A DNA stretch of 64,000 nt from Lysinibacter sp. HNR. GTDB lineage: Bacteria > Actinomycetota > Actinomycetes > Actinomycetales > Microbacteriaceae. The notes under the pieces are model-generated. The model was not told the DNA's origin, searched no databases, and worked only from the letters and a program-made list of their open reading frames with translations. A program made the position numbers and the translations under genes. Below are positions 1 through 9,044 of this stretch, in pieces; the first letter of the stretch is position 1; each line of letters opens with the position of its first letter. Location: assembly GCF_029760935.1 (NCBI RefSeq), contig NZ_CP121684.1, forward strand, positions 806,001 through 870,000, written 5' to 3'.

Positions 1-2
1 CC

Positions 3-1295
3 ACCGGTTGGCTTGAGTCAATTAGTTTTGCAGGCACCAGAGCCTCACAATTGAGTAATTCGTTTTTTTATAATGCCGCGGGAGGAACCGCCGCCGTCAC
101 CACGGGTTTGCGCGGGGGCGATAGCTACACGCTTCGAGCGGTGCTCACTGAACAGCCTTCGGTGGCTGAGCTTGCTGGTCTTACCCCGGGAACAGACTCG
201 GTGCCGGACACCGTAGAGATGCCCCCCGTTATTGGTTCTACACTGAGGCAGTGGGCCGGTGACACCGTGCGGGGTGATACCGTACCGCCGGGTGAAAAGC
301 TTGTATCTGCGATTGAGAAGCTCGGTGAGGGGTACATTAGCCACGGTGCTGAGGGGGAACCGTATAGTCGTTCGGGTCACGGGCTTGATCGGATTATCCA
401 GTTTTTGGAATCCCCGATACTGCTCGGCGATGCCGAGCAGTATGCCGTGACATTGTCGCTGCTTGCTCAGGAGATGGGATACCCCGCCCGGGTGATCTTT
501 GGTTTTGTTCCGGAGGAAGGAAGCCGGACCGTTAGGGGGGAGAATGTTTCTGCCTGGACCGAAATTAACACTCGTGAGCGAGGATGGGTCACGGTTGATC
601 CTACTCCCGAGTGGCGTGAGGTGCCCGAGGAGTCCCCTCAGGAGCCCGAGAGGGTGTCCAACCCGTTGAGCGTTCCCCCGCCACCACCTCCCGAAACCGA
701 TGACACCGTGGTGCCGTATCGTCCTGAGGGGGAAGATCGGGAGCAGGACGGCGGTATGCCTACGTGGTTGGTAGTGTTCCTTGCGGTGCTTCTGATACTC
801 GGTTGGGTTCTTCTCGTGTTGCTGGTGATCGCTTTGCCCTTTGCTCTCATTCTGTGGGCCAAACGTCGCCGCAGGCTTGCCCGTGAGCGGGCTTCCGATC
901 CCCTGGCACGGATGACCGGGGCTTGGCGCGAGGCAGTTGACATTGCCGTGGATCACGGTGAACCGCGCCCCGGCTCCCTCACCCGTCTCGAGTATGCAAA
1001 TGCCCTGGGTAATAATCGTGTTCGCGAGCTTGCACGAGCGGTCGATCGGGCGGTGTTTAACGCCTCCGTGGTTGACCCAGAGGCGGTGGAGGACTCGTGG
1101 TCTGCGGTGCGTTTGTTGCGTCACAACTGGGATAATAAGCTGACACGCAGGCAGCGCCTTGCCTCGCTTTTTTCGCTCCGCTCTTTTGGGCTGGGACGGC
1201 GGGTGCAACATCCCAAGACGGGGGATGCGTCGAAGACGGTGATGGGGGCGGGCGAAGCTGAGCCTGATTCCGACACTCTCACCTCCACAGGGTGA
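3..1295 (+). CDS. Transglutaminase-fold membrane protein, C-terminal part (5' end outside window)
   Basis: The frame is open through the left edge, so the N-terminal part, which in the TgpA/DUF3488 family is a multi-pass membrane domain, lies outside. The 430 visible codons start in the extracytoplasmic transglutaminase-like domain. One strongly hydrophobic segment follows (about bases 756-860), then a cytoplasmic tail resembling DUF4129, rich in Arg just after the membrane. The catalytic positions are odd. Where active relatives have Cys, the motif reads GDAEQYA (Ala codon at 432-434). Where they have His before AW, it reads NVSAW. The Asp of the DPTP motif is kept. I infer a non-catalytic transglutaminase fold used for binding or scaffolding. 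A hairpin follows the stop codon. Confidence 0.85.
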   Translation, partial: TGWLESISFAGTRASQLSNSFFYNAAGGTAAVTTGLRGGDSYTLRAVLTEQPSVAELAGLTPGTDSVPDTVEMPPVIGSTLRQWAGDTVRGDTVPPGEKLVSAIEKLGEGYISHGAEGEPYSRSGHGLDRIIQFLESPILLGDAEQYAVTLSLLAQEMGYPARVIFGFVPEEGSRTVRGENVSAWTEINTRERGWVTVDPTPEWREVPEESPQEPERVSNPLSVPPPPPPETDDTVVPYRPEGEDREQDGGMPTWLVVFLAVLLILGWVLLVLLVIALPFALILWAKRRRRLARERASDPLARMTGAWREAVDIAVDHGEPRPGSLTRLEYANALGNNRVRELARAVDRAVFNASVVDPEAVEDSWSAVRLLRHNWDNKLTRRQRLASLFSLRSFGLGRRVQHPKTGDASKTVMGAGEAEPDSDTLTSTG

Positions 1296-1326
1296 GCTGC
1301 CTCGGCGGTTCGATCGCGGCATAAGA

Positions 1327-1363
1327 CCCGGAAGTATCGTGTCTATGCGGTGATATTTCCGGG
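1327..1363 (+). terminator. Stem-loop after the transglutaminase-fold gene
   Basis: CCCGGAA at 1327-1333 pairs perfectly with TTCCGGG at 1357-1363. The stem continues inward (GTATC with GATAT, one G-U), giving about 12 base pairs and a 13-base loop. No T-run follows. It lies over an in-frame GTG at 1363, which argues against that codon as the proS start. Confidence 0.6.
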
Positions 1364-1389
1364 TGATTTCTGATGCGGGGGTAAAGCGA

Positions 1390-1395
1390 TACTAT
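1390..1395 (+). promoter_or_regulatory. Leaderless -10 element of proS
   Basis: TACTAT lies 12 to 7 bases before the GTG at 1402, the spacing expected when transcription starts on the start codon. No Shine-Dalgarno sequence is visible. Inferred from spacing only. Confidence 0.45.
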
Positions 1396-1401
1396 AGACG
1401 G

Positions 1402-3171
1402 GTGTCTACCCGCCTAACAAACTATTTCCTCAAGACTCTCCGCGAAGATCCCTCAGAAGCCGAGGTGATTGGCCACCGGCTCCTGGTGCGCGCAGGTTAT
1501 ATTCGCAGGCAGGCCCCCGGTGTTTTTGCGTGGTTGCCGCTGGGGCTGCGGGTAAAGGAACGTATTGAGCGTATAGTTCGAGAAGAGATGGGCGCCGCGG
1601 GTGCCCACGAGGTGCACTTTCCCGGGTTGCTCCCGCGTGAACCCTATGAGGTTACCGGTCGCTGGAGCGAATACGGCGACAATCTTTTTCGTCTGCAAGA
1701 CCGCAAGGGCGCGGATATGCTGCTCGCTCCCACACACGAGGAGGTATTTACCCTCCTGGTAAAAGACCTTTATTCGTCATATAAAGATCTGCCGCTGTCA
1801 ATCTTCCAGATTCAGGATAAGTACCGGGACGAGGCGCGGCCGCGTGCGGGTCTGCTGCGTGGCCGCGAGTTCACGATGAAGGATGCTTACTCTTTTGACT
1901 ATACGGACGAGGGCCTCGAGAAGAGCTACCAGGCGCAACGAGACGCCTACGAGCGGATCTTCAAGCGCCTGGGTCTTGAATACGTGATTGTTCGGGCGGA
2001 CGCCGGGGCCATGGGCGGTTCCAAGAGTGAGGAGTTCTTGCACCCCACCCCCGTGGGCGAGGACACCTTTGTGCGCTCCGCTGGAGGGTATGCGGCCAAT
2101 GTTGAGGCCTACACCACGATCCCGCCCGCCGCGATTTCCTACGTGAACGCGGCCCCGGCCCGAGTGCTTGCCACCCCAGATACCCCCACCATTCAGACTC
2201 TGGTGGACCGGGCGAATACAGACCATCCTCGCGAGGACGGTCGACCCTGGACGGCCACTGACACCCTGAAGAACGTGGTTTTTGCCCTCATTTACCCCGA
2301 CGGTAGGCGAGAACTGGTGGTGATTGGTGTTCCCGGTGATCGTGAGGTAGAGGAGAAGCGGCTTGAGGTCGCTTTCCCCTCGGCCGAGGTTGTTCCCGCC
2401 ACAGAAGAAGATTTTGCCGCTCACCCCGCCCTGGTTCGCGGGTACATCGGACCGTGGTCCGAGGAGGGGGCGGTGTTGGGTGAAGAATCGGTAACGGGTA
2501 TCCGCTATCTTCTTGACCCGAGAGTCTCTGAGGGAAGTTCCTGGGTGACGGGGGCAAACCGCGAGGGTGCTCACGTGTTTGGCTTGATTGCCGGTCGCGA
2601 CTTTGTGTCCGATGGCGTGGCGCAGGTGGCAGAGGTGCGCGACGGGGATCCCGCCCCCGACGGTTCCGGCCCGGTGGAGCTTGCTCGCGGCATGGAGATT
2701 GGCCATGTCTTCCAGCTCGGGAGCAAGTACGCCGAGGCCCTTGACCTTCGGGTGCTTGACGAGAACGGCAAGCTGGTCACGGTGACTATGGGGTCCTATG
2801 GCATCGGGATTACCCGTATCCTGGCCATTATTGCCGAACTACACAACGACGAGCGGGGGTTGATCTGGCCCCGGGCCGTGGCTCCCTTTGATGTGCACGT
2901 TGTTGCCGCGGGTAAGGATCCGGCGATTTTTGAAGTTGCCGAGAGTGTTGTTGCGGGCATTGAGGGTTCCGGTTATGAGGTTCTTTTTGATGATCGACCA
3001 AAGCTTTCACCCGGGGTGAAATTCGCCGACGCAGAACTGATAGGTATCCCCTTAATCGTTGTTGTGGGGCGTGATGCGAGCGAGGGCTTTGTGGAGCTGT
3101 GGGATCGTCAAACAAATGAGCGTTCGAGGGTGGCCATTGCGGATCTTCCTTCCGCACTCAAGGCGGTCTAG
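1402..3171 (+). CDS. proS: Proline--tRNA ligase
   Basis: Charges tRNA-Pro with proline in the cytoplasm. The 589-residue product has the bacterial class II ProRS layout. Motif 2 (RDEARPRAG, about residue 143) is followed by [12 protein letters not shown], an inserted editing-type domain fills about residues 225-400, motif 3 is [10 protein letters not shown] (about residue 464), and an anticodon-binding domain ends the protein. I chose GTG 1402 because actinobacterial ProRS proteins begin with a short S-T-R-L-like start just before the conserved FLKTLREDP. The in-frame GTG at 1363 would add 13 unrelated residues and lies within the upstream hairpin. It precedes nusA by 169 bases. Confidence 0.97.
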   Translation: MSTRLTNYFLKTLREDPSEAEVIGHRLLVRAGYIRRQAPGVFAWLPLGLRVKERIERIVREEMGAAGAHEVHFPGLLPREPYEVTGRWSEYGDNLFRLQDRKGADMLLAPTHEEVFTLLVKDLYSSYKDLPLSIFQIQDKYRDEARPRAGLLRGREFTMKDAYSFDYTDEGLEKSYQAQRDAYERIFKRLGLEYVIVRADAGAMGGSKSEEFLHPTPVGEDTFVRSAGGYAANVEAYTTIPPAAISYVNAAPARVLATPDTPTIQTLVDRANTDHPREDGRPWTATDTLKNVVFALIYPDGRRELVVIGVPGDREVEEKRLEVAFPSAEVVPATEEDFAAHPALVRGYIGPWSEEGAVLGEESVTGIRYLLDPRVSEGSSWVTGANREGAHVFGLIAGRDFVSDGVAQVAEVRDGDPAPDGSGPVELARGMEIGHVFQLGSKYAEALDLRVLDENGKLVTVTMGSYGIGITRILAIIAELHNDERGLIWPRAVAPFDVHVVAAGKDPAIFEVAESVVAGIEGSGYEVLFDDRPKLSPGVKFADAELIGIPLIVVVGRDASEGFVELWDRQTNERSRVAIADLPSALKAV

Positions 3172-3340
3172 TCTCGATTTTTAACCGGAAGATCACCACC
3201 TCACCTGTCCGTGTAGCTGTGTTCCGGCTGTTAGTGGTGTTGGAGCGGTAAAACTTCAGGTACCGTAGTTGAAGTAGCGCGCGTTTTTTTACGAGCGCTC
3301 GTAGCAGACATGACACATATGAATACAGAGGAGGCCAAAC

Positions 3341-4336
3341 GTGGAAATCGATCTCACCGTTTTGCGCATGATGGAACGAGAGAAAGACATCCCTTTCACA
3401 GAATTGGTCCAGATCATTGAGCAGGCCATCCACACGGCCTACATTAAACACACGGCCGAAATCGATGCTGTTCCAGGGGAGACCCCGACGGTTCGTGTTG
3501 TACTCGATCAGAAGACGGGCCACCTGGCTGTCTTGGTGGAGGAACGCGACGAAGAGGGCAACGTTATCGGTGAGGTTGAGGAATCAACTGAGGAGTTTAG
3601 TCGTATCGCCGCTTTTGCCGCCAAGCAGGTGATCAATCAGCGCCTTCGTGATCTTGCGGACGATGCCGTTCTTGGAGAGTTCCGAAATAAAGAGGGCGAT
3701 ATTGTCGCCGGTGTGATTCAGCAGGGCCCCAATCCGCGTATGGTGCACATCGACCTGGGTACGGTAGAGGCTATTCTCCCGCCCGAGGAGCAGGTTGTGG
3801 GTGAGGAGTACTCTCACGGCGCGCGTATCCGGGTGTATGTTACTGCCGTGACCAAGGGAATTAAGGGTCCGCAGGTCACTGTCTCCCGAACCCATCCGGG
3901 GCTGGTACGCAAGCTATTTGCGCTTGAGGTTCCCGAAATTTCAAGCGGGGTGGTCGAGATTGTATCGCTTGCCCGAGAGGCCGGACATCGCACAAAGATT
4001 GCGGTACGAGCTAACGACCCCGGTATCAATGCAAAGGGGGCGTGTATCGGTGAGCTGGGGCAGCGGGTTCGTTCCGTCACGGCCGAGCTTAACGGTGAGA
4101 AGATCGATATTGTCGACTACTCAACCGACCTGCCCACCTTTGTCTCTAACGCCCTCTCGCCGGCTAAAGTGACAAGCTCTTTTATTCTTGATGCTGCCGC
4201 TAAGCAGGTGCGAGCCCTGGTTCCTGATTTTCAGCTCTCGCTCGCCATCGGCAAGGAAGGGCAGAACGCCCGTCTAGCCGCAAAACTTACGGGTGCCAAA
4301 ATTGATATCCAACCGGATTCGATTTTAGAGGGGTAG
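3341..4336 (+). CDS. nusA: Transcription termination/antitermination protein NusA
   Basis: Binds RNA polymerase and modulates pausing, termination and antitermination. The 331 residues cover the N-terminal RNAP-binding domain, an S1 domain (about 130-200) and two KH domains; the last KH signature, LAIGKEGQNARLA, begins near residue 301. The protein ends right after the KH domains, so it lacks the C-terminal acidic repeats of enterobacterial NusA, as is usual in Actinobacteria. GTG start with a strong GGAGG about 8 bases upstream. In most relatives rimP comes just before nusA; here only 169 non-coding bases separate it from proS. A 239-base gap separates it from ylxR. Confidence 0.97.
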   Translation: MEIDLTVLRMMEREKDIPFTELVQIIEQAIHTAYIKHTAEIDAVPGETPTVRVVLDQKTGHLAVLVEERDEEGNVIGEVEESTEEFSRIAAFAAKQVINQRLRDLADDAVLGEFRNKEGDIVAGVIQQGPNPRMVHIDLGTVEAILPPEEQVVGEEYSHGARIRVYVTAVTKGIKGPQVTVSRTHPGLVRKLFALEVPEISSGVVEIVSLAREAGHRTKIAVRANDPGINAKGACIGELGQRVRSVTAELNGEKIDIVDYSTDLPTFVSNALSPAKVTSSFILDAAAKQVRALVPDFQLSLAIGKEGQNARLAAKLTGAKIDIQPDSILEG

Positions 4337-4347
4337 ATTGACACGCT

Positions 4348-4397
4348 TGACGCGTCACCTGAAGAAGCGCTCACGAGTGAGATTTTTGTGAGCGCTT
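4348..4397 (+). repeat. Palindrome plus perfect 10-bp inverted repeat after nusA
   Basis: TGACGCGTCA at 4348-4357 is a perfect palindrome. AAGCGCTCAC (4365-4374) is then repeated inverted as GTGAGCGCTT (4388-4397) with a 13-base spacer. An inner GTGAG at 4377-4381 can pair with CTCAC at 4370-4374 instead, so two hairpins compete. A T-run (4383-4387) lies between the inner and outer arms, so the inner hairpin followed by T5 could terminate and the outer one could prevent it. The function is inferred. Confidence 0.55.
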
Positions 4398-4417
4398 TCG
4401 ACGCGCATCAAGGTCCG

Positions 4418-4540
4418 ATGAGTCGTGTGTCAAAAAGTCGGTGGGTTGTGATTTGGAGTGCGCGGGTGGGGCACGGATTGAGTCGCCTGCACAGGATCGA
4501 GACGGGCGGTACGCGCACGCGTGGGCTGCAGGAATTTTAA
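4418..4540 (+). CDS. Possible 40-residue small ORF between nusA and ylxR
   Basis: ATG 4418 follows AAGG at 4410-4413. The frame runs 40 codons to TAA and encodes an Arg-rich basic peptide beginning MSRVSKSRWVV. I do not recognise it. It may be a leader peptide, a small protein or chance. It fills most of an unusually long gap in a normally tight operon. Confidence 0.2.
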   Translation: MSRVSKSRWVVIWSARVGHGLSRLHRIETGGTRTRGLQEF

Positions 4541-4575
4541 GATTAGGATCATACACGGGGTAGGAGAGTGATACG

Positions 4576-4821
4576 ATGGTTCCGGTAAGAACGTGCATTG
4601 GGTGTCGTGCTCGATCCGAAACAAACGTCCTCCTAAGAATTGTCTCCGTTGATAACACTCTTGTTGTTGACGAGGACGCTGTTTTACAGGGACGCGGTGC
4701 GTGGATCCACCCCACAAATGCGTGTTTTTCAATGGCGGTGCGGCGTAAGGCTTTTGGTCGTGCGCTCCGTCAGTCGGGAACCCTCGACACACAACCACTA
4801 GAGAACAGGCTGAACGGCTAA
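4576..4821 (+). CDS. ylxR: YlxR family RNA-binding protein (DUF448)
   Basis: Small (81 residues) predicted RNA-binding protein of the nusA-infB operon. In B. subtilis YlxR has been linked to transcription regulation and RNase P. The family signature RTCIGCR is at residues 5-11 and the second motif GRGAWIHP about residue 39. ATG start with GGAGAG about 8 bases upstream. Its place between nusA and infB is the standard one. A perfect TATAAT lies just downstream, so infB may also be transcribed on its own. Confidence 0.93.
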   Translation: MVPVRTCIGCRARSETNVLLRIVSVDNTLVVDEDAVLQGRGAWIHPTNACFSMAVRRKAFGRALRQSGTLDTQPLENRLNG

Positions 4822-4839
4822 TGGAAAACTAATGAGCGG

Positions 4840-4867
4840 CTCGAAATGAGAACCGTCCGTTTATAAT
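4840..4867 (+). promoter_or_regulatory. Internal promoter upstream of infB
   Basis: A perfect -10 TATAAT (4862-4867) stands 42 bases before the infB start. A weak -35-like CTCGAA lies at 4840-4845 with a 16-base spacer. It would let infB be transcribed apart from nusA-ylxR. Confidence 0.5.
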
Positions 4868-4909
4868 GGTCTGCGCCTGCCTGGGCGTGAGACCCCAGAC
4901 AGGAGAAAA

Positions 4910-7744
4910 GTGGCAAACCCACGCGTACACGAAGTCGCCGCCGAGATGGGCGTCGATAGCAAGGTGGCACTTGCAAAACTTAAAGAGATGGGTGAGTTCG
5001 TTAAAGGACCATCCTCAAGCGTCGCACCGCCGGTAGCTCGCCGATTGAAGGCTGCCCTAGAGGCAGACGGTGCGGGCAAGAAACCCGAAGAGTCCGCAAA
5101 ACCCGAGACATCGAATGCCGCACAAAAGCCTGCGGCAGCTAAGCCGGGTGCCGCTAAGCCTGCGGCCGCCAAGCCCGGTGCTAAAAAACCCGGTGCCACT
5201 CCCGGGCCGATGCCCGTCCCGCCCGGATCAGCTACTGAGAAAAGTACAGCCGAGCAGGTTGTTGATGAGGCTGCTCCCGAACCGACGCAGGCTAGGGTAG
5301 AAGCTCCCGCGGAGTCGGCATCAAGCTCCCAGGCGCCCGCAAAGGTTGAAGAAGCTCCCGGAACCGGATCAAGTGCTCCGCGCCCCGCGAAGCCGGGTGC
5401 TCCGCGCCCGGGTAATAACCCGTTTGCATCGAGCCAGGGCATGGGTACCCCCCGCCCCGGTGCTCCGCGCCCGGGTAATAATCCGTTTGCATCGAGCCAG
5501 GGCATGGGGGCGGCTCGTAAGCCCAACCCCGGCAACATTCCGCGTCCCGTTGCGCGTCCTCAGTCAACCGGCACGCCGGGTGGCGGTCGCCCGGGTCAGG
5601 GTCGTCCTGGCGGTTCGGGTCGTCCCGGTGGCGGCGGTCGTCCTGGCGGTCCGGGTCGTCCCGGTGGTTCAAACAACCGTCCCGGTGGCTTTACCGCCGC
5701 GCGTCCCGGCGTGGGAACGGGGGCTGGAGAGGGCGCTCCGGGTCGTACTCCGGGAGCAGGCTTCGCCGGTCGTCCCGGTGGCGGTGGTCGTGGTCGTGGT
5801 CCGGGCGGTGGAACCGCCGGTGCTTTTGGTCGCGGCGGCGGCCGGGCCAAGTCACGTAAGTCGAAGAGAACAAAGCGGCAAGAGTTTGAGCTGCGTGAGG
5901 CACCATCGCTCGGCGGTGTGAGTGTACCTCGTGGTGATGGCTCAACGGTTATTCGCCTTCGTCGCGGTGCTTCTATCGCAGACTTTGCCGACAAGATTGA
6001 TACGAGTCCCGGCAACCTCATAACGGTGCTTTTCCACCTGGGTGAGATGGCCACCGCAACCGAGTCACTCGACGAGGCCACGTTTGAAATTCTGGGTGAG
6101 GAACTGGGCTTTAAAATCCAGATGGTCTCTCCCGAGGACGAGGATCGAGAGCTGCTTGAGGGCTTTGATATCGACCTGGATGCCGAGCGCGAAGAGGAGG
6201 GCGACGATGTTCTCGTTCCCCGTCCTCCGGTCGTCACCGTTATGGGACACGTTGACCACGGTAAAACCCGTCTTCTGGACGCTATCCGTAACGCGGATGT
6301 GGGTGAGGGCGAGGCCGGTGGCATCACCCAGCACATTGGGGCTTATCAGGTAAAAGCCCTTCACGAGGGTGCCGAGCGAGCCATCACTTTTATCGATACC
6401 CCCGGTCACGAAGCATTTACCGCTATGCGTGCCCGCGGTGCCCAGGTCACAGACATCGCGATTCTTGTCGTGGCTGCTGATGACGGCATCATGCCTCAAA
6501 CGGTTGAGGCTCTGAACCACGCGCAGGCGGCTAATGTGCCGATTGTGGTGGCGGTAAACAAGATCGACAAGCCCGAGGCCAACCCGGCCAAGGTTCGTCA
6601 GCAGCTCACGGAGTACAATCTGGTTGCAGAGGAATATGGTGGGGACGTTATCTTTGTTGACGTTTCAGCTCGCGAGGGCACTGGTATCACCACCCTGCTT
6701 GATGCTGTCCTTCTGACGGCAGATGCGGGCCTTGACCTGCGTGCCAATCCCGACAAAGATGCGCGCGGCGTGGCTATCGAAGCCAATCTCGACAAGGGCC
6801 GCGGTGCTGTTGCAACCGTACTCATTCAGTCGGGAACCCTGCGCGTGGGTGATGCCATTGTTGCGGGAACCGCTTTTGGCCGCGTTCGTGCCATGCTCAA
6901 TGAGCACGGAGAAACGCTGCGTGAGGCTGGACCGTCCCGTCCCGTTCAGGTGCAGGGACTCTCAACGGTTCCTCGTGCCGGTGACACCTTCCTGGTTACG
7001 GAAGAAGATCGCACCGCCCGTCAGATTGCCGAAAAGCGTGAGGCGGCGGAGCGTAACGCTCTGTTGGCCAAGGCTCGCAAGCGGATCAGTCTTGAAGACT
7101 TCACCCGTGCGCTTGAGGACGGCAAAGTTGAATCTCTTAACCTCATCCTCAAGGGTGACGTCTCGGGTGCCGTTGAGGCCCTCGAAGAGGCACTGCTTAA
7201 GATCGAGGTTGACGATTCCGTGCAGTTGCGCATCATCCACCGTGGAGTGGGAGCCATCACAGAGTCCGACGTTAACCTGGCCACGATTGACAGCGCGATC
7301 ATCCTTGGATTCAACGTTCGCCCCGATAGTAAGGCCCGCGAGCGCGCGGCCCGCGAGGGTGTCGACGTGCGTTTCTACTCGGTGATCTACAATGCGCTTG
7401 AAGACATTGAGAACTCTCTTAAGGGACTCCTCAAGCCGGAGTACGAAGAGGTTCAGTCGGGTGTTGCGGAGATCCGCGAGGTGTTCCGCTCCTCCAAGTT
7501 TGGAAACATCGCCGGTGTCCTGGTGCGTTCGGGAACAATCACCCGAAACGCCAAGGCCCGTGTCATCCGTGAGGGTGTTGTGGTGGGAGACAACCTGGCC
7601 ATCGAGTCGCTGCGTCGCTTTAAAGACGATGTCACCGAGGTGCGTACCGACTTTGAGGCCGGTATTGGTCTTGGAAAGTTCAACGACATCCAAATTGGTG
7701 ACGAGATTGAGACGATAGAGCTCAAAGAAAAGCCTCGCGTATAG
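4910..7744 (+). CDS. infB: Translation initiation factor IF-2
   Basis: GTPase that places fMet-tRNA on the 30S subunit and promotes subunit joining. 944 residues. An IF2_N domain (about 1-50, starting [10 protein letters not shown]) is followed by a long Ala/Pro then Gly/Arg-rich linker (about 60-320). The G domain has [12 protein letters not shown] (G1, about residue 446), DTPGHEAF (G3) and NKIDK (G4), then the beta-barrel and C-terminal tRNA-binding domains. GTG start with AGGAGA five bases upstream. The linker contains a recent 63-base tandem duplication. A 14-bp hairpin after the stop separates it from rbfA. Confidence 0.98.
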   Translation: MANPRVHEVAAEMGVDSKVALAKLKEMGEFVKGPSSSVAPPVARRLKAALEADGAGKKPEESAKPETSNAAQKPAAAKPGAAKPAAAKPGAKKPGATPGPMPVPPGSATEKSTAEQVVDEAAPEPTQARVEAPAESASSSQAPAKVEEAPGTGSSAPRPAKPGAPRPGNNPFASSQGMGTPRPGAPRPGNNPFASSQGMGAARKPNPGNIPRPVARPQSTGTPGGGRPGQGRPGGSGRPGGGGRPGGPGRPGGSNNRPGGFTAARPGVGTGAGEGAPGRTPGAGFAGRPGGGGRGRGPGGGTAGAFGRGGGRAKSRKSKRTKRQEFELREAPSLGGVSVPRGDGSTVIRLRRGASIADFADKIDTSPGNLITVLFHLGEMATATESLDEATFEILGEELGFKIQMVSPEDEDRELLEGFDIDLDAEREEEGDDVLVPRPPVVTVMGHVDHGKTRLLDAIRNADVGEGEAGGITQHIGAYQVKALHEGAERAITFIDTPGHEAFTAMRARGAQVTDIAILVVAADDGIMPQTVEALNHAQAANVPIVVAVNKIDKPEANPAKVRQQLTEYNLVAEEYGGDVIFVDVSAREGTGITTLLDAVLLTADAGLDLRANPDKDARGVAIEANLDKGRGAVATVLIQSGTLRVGDAIVAGTAFGRVRAMLNEHGETLREAGPSRPVQVQGLSTVPRAGDTFLVTEEDRTARQIAEKREAAERNALLAKARKRISLEDFTRALEDGKVESLNLILKGDVSGAVEALEEALLKIEVDDSVQLRIIHRGVGAITESDVNLATIDSAIILGFNVRPDSKARERAAREGVDVRFYSVIYNALEDIENSLKGLLKPEYEEVQSGVAEIREVFRSSKFGNIAGVLVRSGTITRNAKARVIREGVVVGDNLAIESLRRFKDDVTEVRTDFEAGIGLGKFNDIQIGDEIETIELKEKPRV
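5396..5508 (+). repeat. 63-base-period tandem repeat inside infB
   Basis: A 50-base unit at 5396-5445 recurs at 5459-5508 with one mismatch (a synonymous C/T in an Asn codon). The period of 63 bases equals 21 codons, so the frame is kept and the peptide [16 protein letters not shown] occurs twice. It lies in the disordered linker of IF-2. Confidence 0.9.
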
Positions 7745-7766
7745 CCGGGCTTATACAGCTGCAGCG

Positions 7767-7801
7767 GTGTGGGATGTCACGGTTTTGGTGACATCCCACA
7801 C
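7767..7801 (+). terminator. 14-bp perfect stem-loop after infB
   Basis: GTGTGGGATGTCAC (7767-7780) pairs perfectly with 7788-7801, leaving a 7-base loop. No T-run follows, as is common for actinobacterial terminators. It suggests that rbfA is at least partly uncoupled from infB. Confidence 0.7.
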
Positions 7802-7875
7802 ACCACTGCTCGAGAATGTTGGTGTGCCCCACGGTTTTGTTGTCGATCGGCGCACGTGATGGAAGGATGAGAGAC

Positions 7876-8337
7876 ATGGCGGAGAACCCCAGGGCCAGAA
7901 AGCTGGCCGAACGTATTCAACAGATTATTGCCAAGCGTCTCGAAAAAGGTTTGCGTGACCCCCGCATGGGATTTGTCACGATTACCGATGTTCGGGTGAC
8001 GGGCGATCTGCAGCACGCCAGCGTTTTTTACACGGTCTACGGTACCGATGAGGAGCGGGCGGGGAGTGCCGCGGCGTTGAAGGCGGCCACCGGTATGTTG
8101 CGCACCGAGGTGGGGCGCAACCTCACCACACGTCTTACTCCTCAGCTTGAGTTCATTTTGGACGGTATCCCCGAGAACGCGAACCATATTAACGAGCTTT
8201 TGCGCACGGCCTCCGAGCGTGACCGTGAGGCAGCGCAACTCGCAGCGCAGGCAGAATACGCGGGGGAAGCGGACCCGTATGTTAAGCCGCGTGAGGAGCC
8301 GGTAGAACCTGGCGACCAGGATCCGGGCGAACGGTAG
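7876..8337 (+). CDS. rbfA: 30S ribosome-binding factor RbfA
   Basis: Assists late maturation of the 30S subunit by binding near the 5' end of 16S rRNA. 153 residues, with the KH-like fold signature RKLAERIQQIIA near the N-terminus and DPRMGFVTITDVRVT following. The start is ATG 7876, preceded by GGAAGGA and matching the usual M-A-x-x-P-R-A-R-K beginning; an upstream in-frame TTG at 7816 would add 20 unrelated residues. The acidic, proline-rich C-terminal tail is typical of actinobacterial RbfA. No truB or ribF follows. Confidence 0.95.
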   Translation: MAENPRARKLAERIQQIIAKRLEKGLRDPRMGFVTITDVRVTGDLQHASVFYTVYGTDEERAGSAAALKAATGMLRTEVGRNLTTRLTPQLEFILDGIPENANHINELLRTASERDREAAQLAAQAEYAGEADPYVKPREEPVEPGDQDPGER

Positions 8338-8441
8338 TTTCGTGTTTCGATGATTGGGGCTGGCGTGAGTACTCCGCACCGTGAGCGGCGGTGTAAAACT
8401 TGTATAGTGCCAAAACCCAATTTGCTGACTTAACCCCGGTT

Positions 8442-8455
8442 TGAACACACGTTCA
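8442..8455. promoter_or_regulatory. LexA (SOS)-box-like site
   Basis: TGAACACACGTTCA matches the Gram-positive LexA core GAAC-RNRY-GTTC at every core position; only the outermost C/G pair of the classic box is replaced, symmetrically, by T/A. It lies 114 bases before the secreted-protein gene. Regulation is inferred from the motif only. Confidence 0.35.
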
Positions 8456-8568
8456 GTGTGGATTTTAGTCGGTAGTGCTAAAACACAATCGTCTGGCCGG
8501 ATGATTTTAGCGTGGGAAGCTTCTGCCTATGATGGGTGTGTCATCATCCGAGACCCCCAGGAGAGAAC

Positions 8569-9015
8569 ATGAAAGCAAGAATATTTGCCATTCTAGGTAT
8601 AGCAGCCCTATTGTCAACGGGTGCGGTATCCGCTAACGCGTTAGAATCGGGTACCTCCGTTCCCCCCGCAGAATCCGAAGTCAAGCAAACCTCGACACAG
8701 CTTATTGCCGTGGGTCGTGGTGATCTTGGAGAAGTAACGGTTGTGGTGCCCTATCGTTCTGCGGTGGTGGGAGACGATCTGTTCCGGGGTAAGACAATTA
8801 CCCTCACCGCGCCCGATGGTTCTGTTTTTGAGGCTGTTTATACAGAATCCCGACACAATATTGGTGAGTTTAAGATTTTTGGAGAGCTGCCAGAGCGTGG
8901 GGTAACCTACTCGCTGAGCACCGATGGTTGGCTCGCAACGGGTTCTCCGTCTGCGATTGTGGGTGGACAGCCTCTCCCCGGTGACTGGGTATTCACCATT
9001 CGCTGGCCCCTGTAG
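8569..9015 (+). CDS. Small secreted protein of unknown function
   Basis: 148 residues. I do not recognise a family. An N-terminal signal peptide is clear: MKAR, a hydrophobic stretch, then an A-x-A-type site near SANALES (about residues 23-29). The mature part is beta-rich looking and ends GDWVFTIRWPL, with no cysteine in the mature part and no membrane anchor or sorting signal. ATG 8569 has AGGAGA upstream. It stands alone between rbfA and guaB3. A LexA-box-like palindrome lies in its upstream region and a long stem-loop follows its stop. Confidence 0.8.
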   Translation: MKARIFAILGIAALLSTGAVSANALESGTSVPPAESEVKQTSTQLIAVGRGDLGEVTVVVPYRSAVVGDDLFRGKTITLTAPDGSVFEAVYTESRHNIGEFKIFGELPERGVTYSLSTDGWLATGSPSAIVGGQPLPGDWVFTIRWPL

Positions 9016-9044
9016 GGTGGCACGTATCTGAGATATAACTACCT

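Noticed and set aside
45-1322. A 425-codon ORF on the minus strand opposite the transglutaminase-fold gene
   Set aside because: It is the shadow of a GC-rich coding strand. Its protein has no recognisable domain, while the plus strand shows the transglutaminase fold and a membrane helix.
1798-2706. A 302-codon minus-strand ORF within proS
   Set aside because: Rich in His, Arg and Gly with no domain; proS motifs occupy the other strand throughout.
3240-3266. A nusA promoter, TTGGAG with TACCGT
   Set aside because: The spacer is only 15 bases and the -10 match is weak, so I did not list it.
5596-6336. Arg/Pro/Ser-rich minus-strand ORFs opposite infB
   Set aside because: They arise from the Gly/Arg-rich repeats of IF-2 read backwards.
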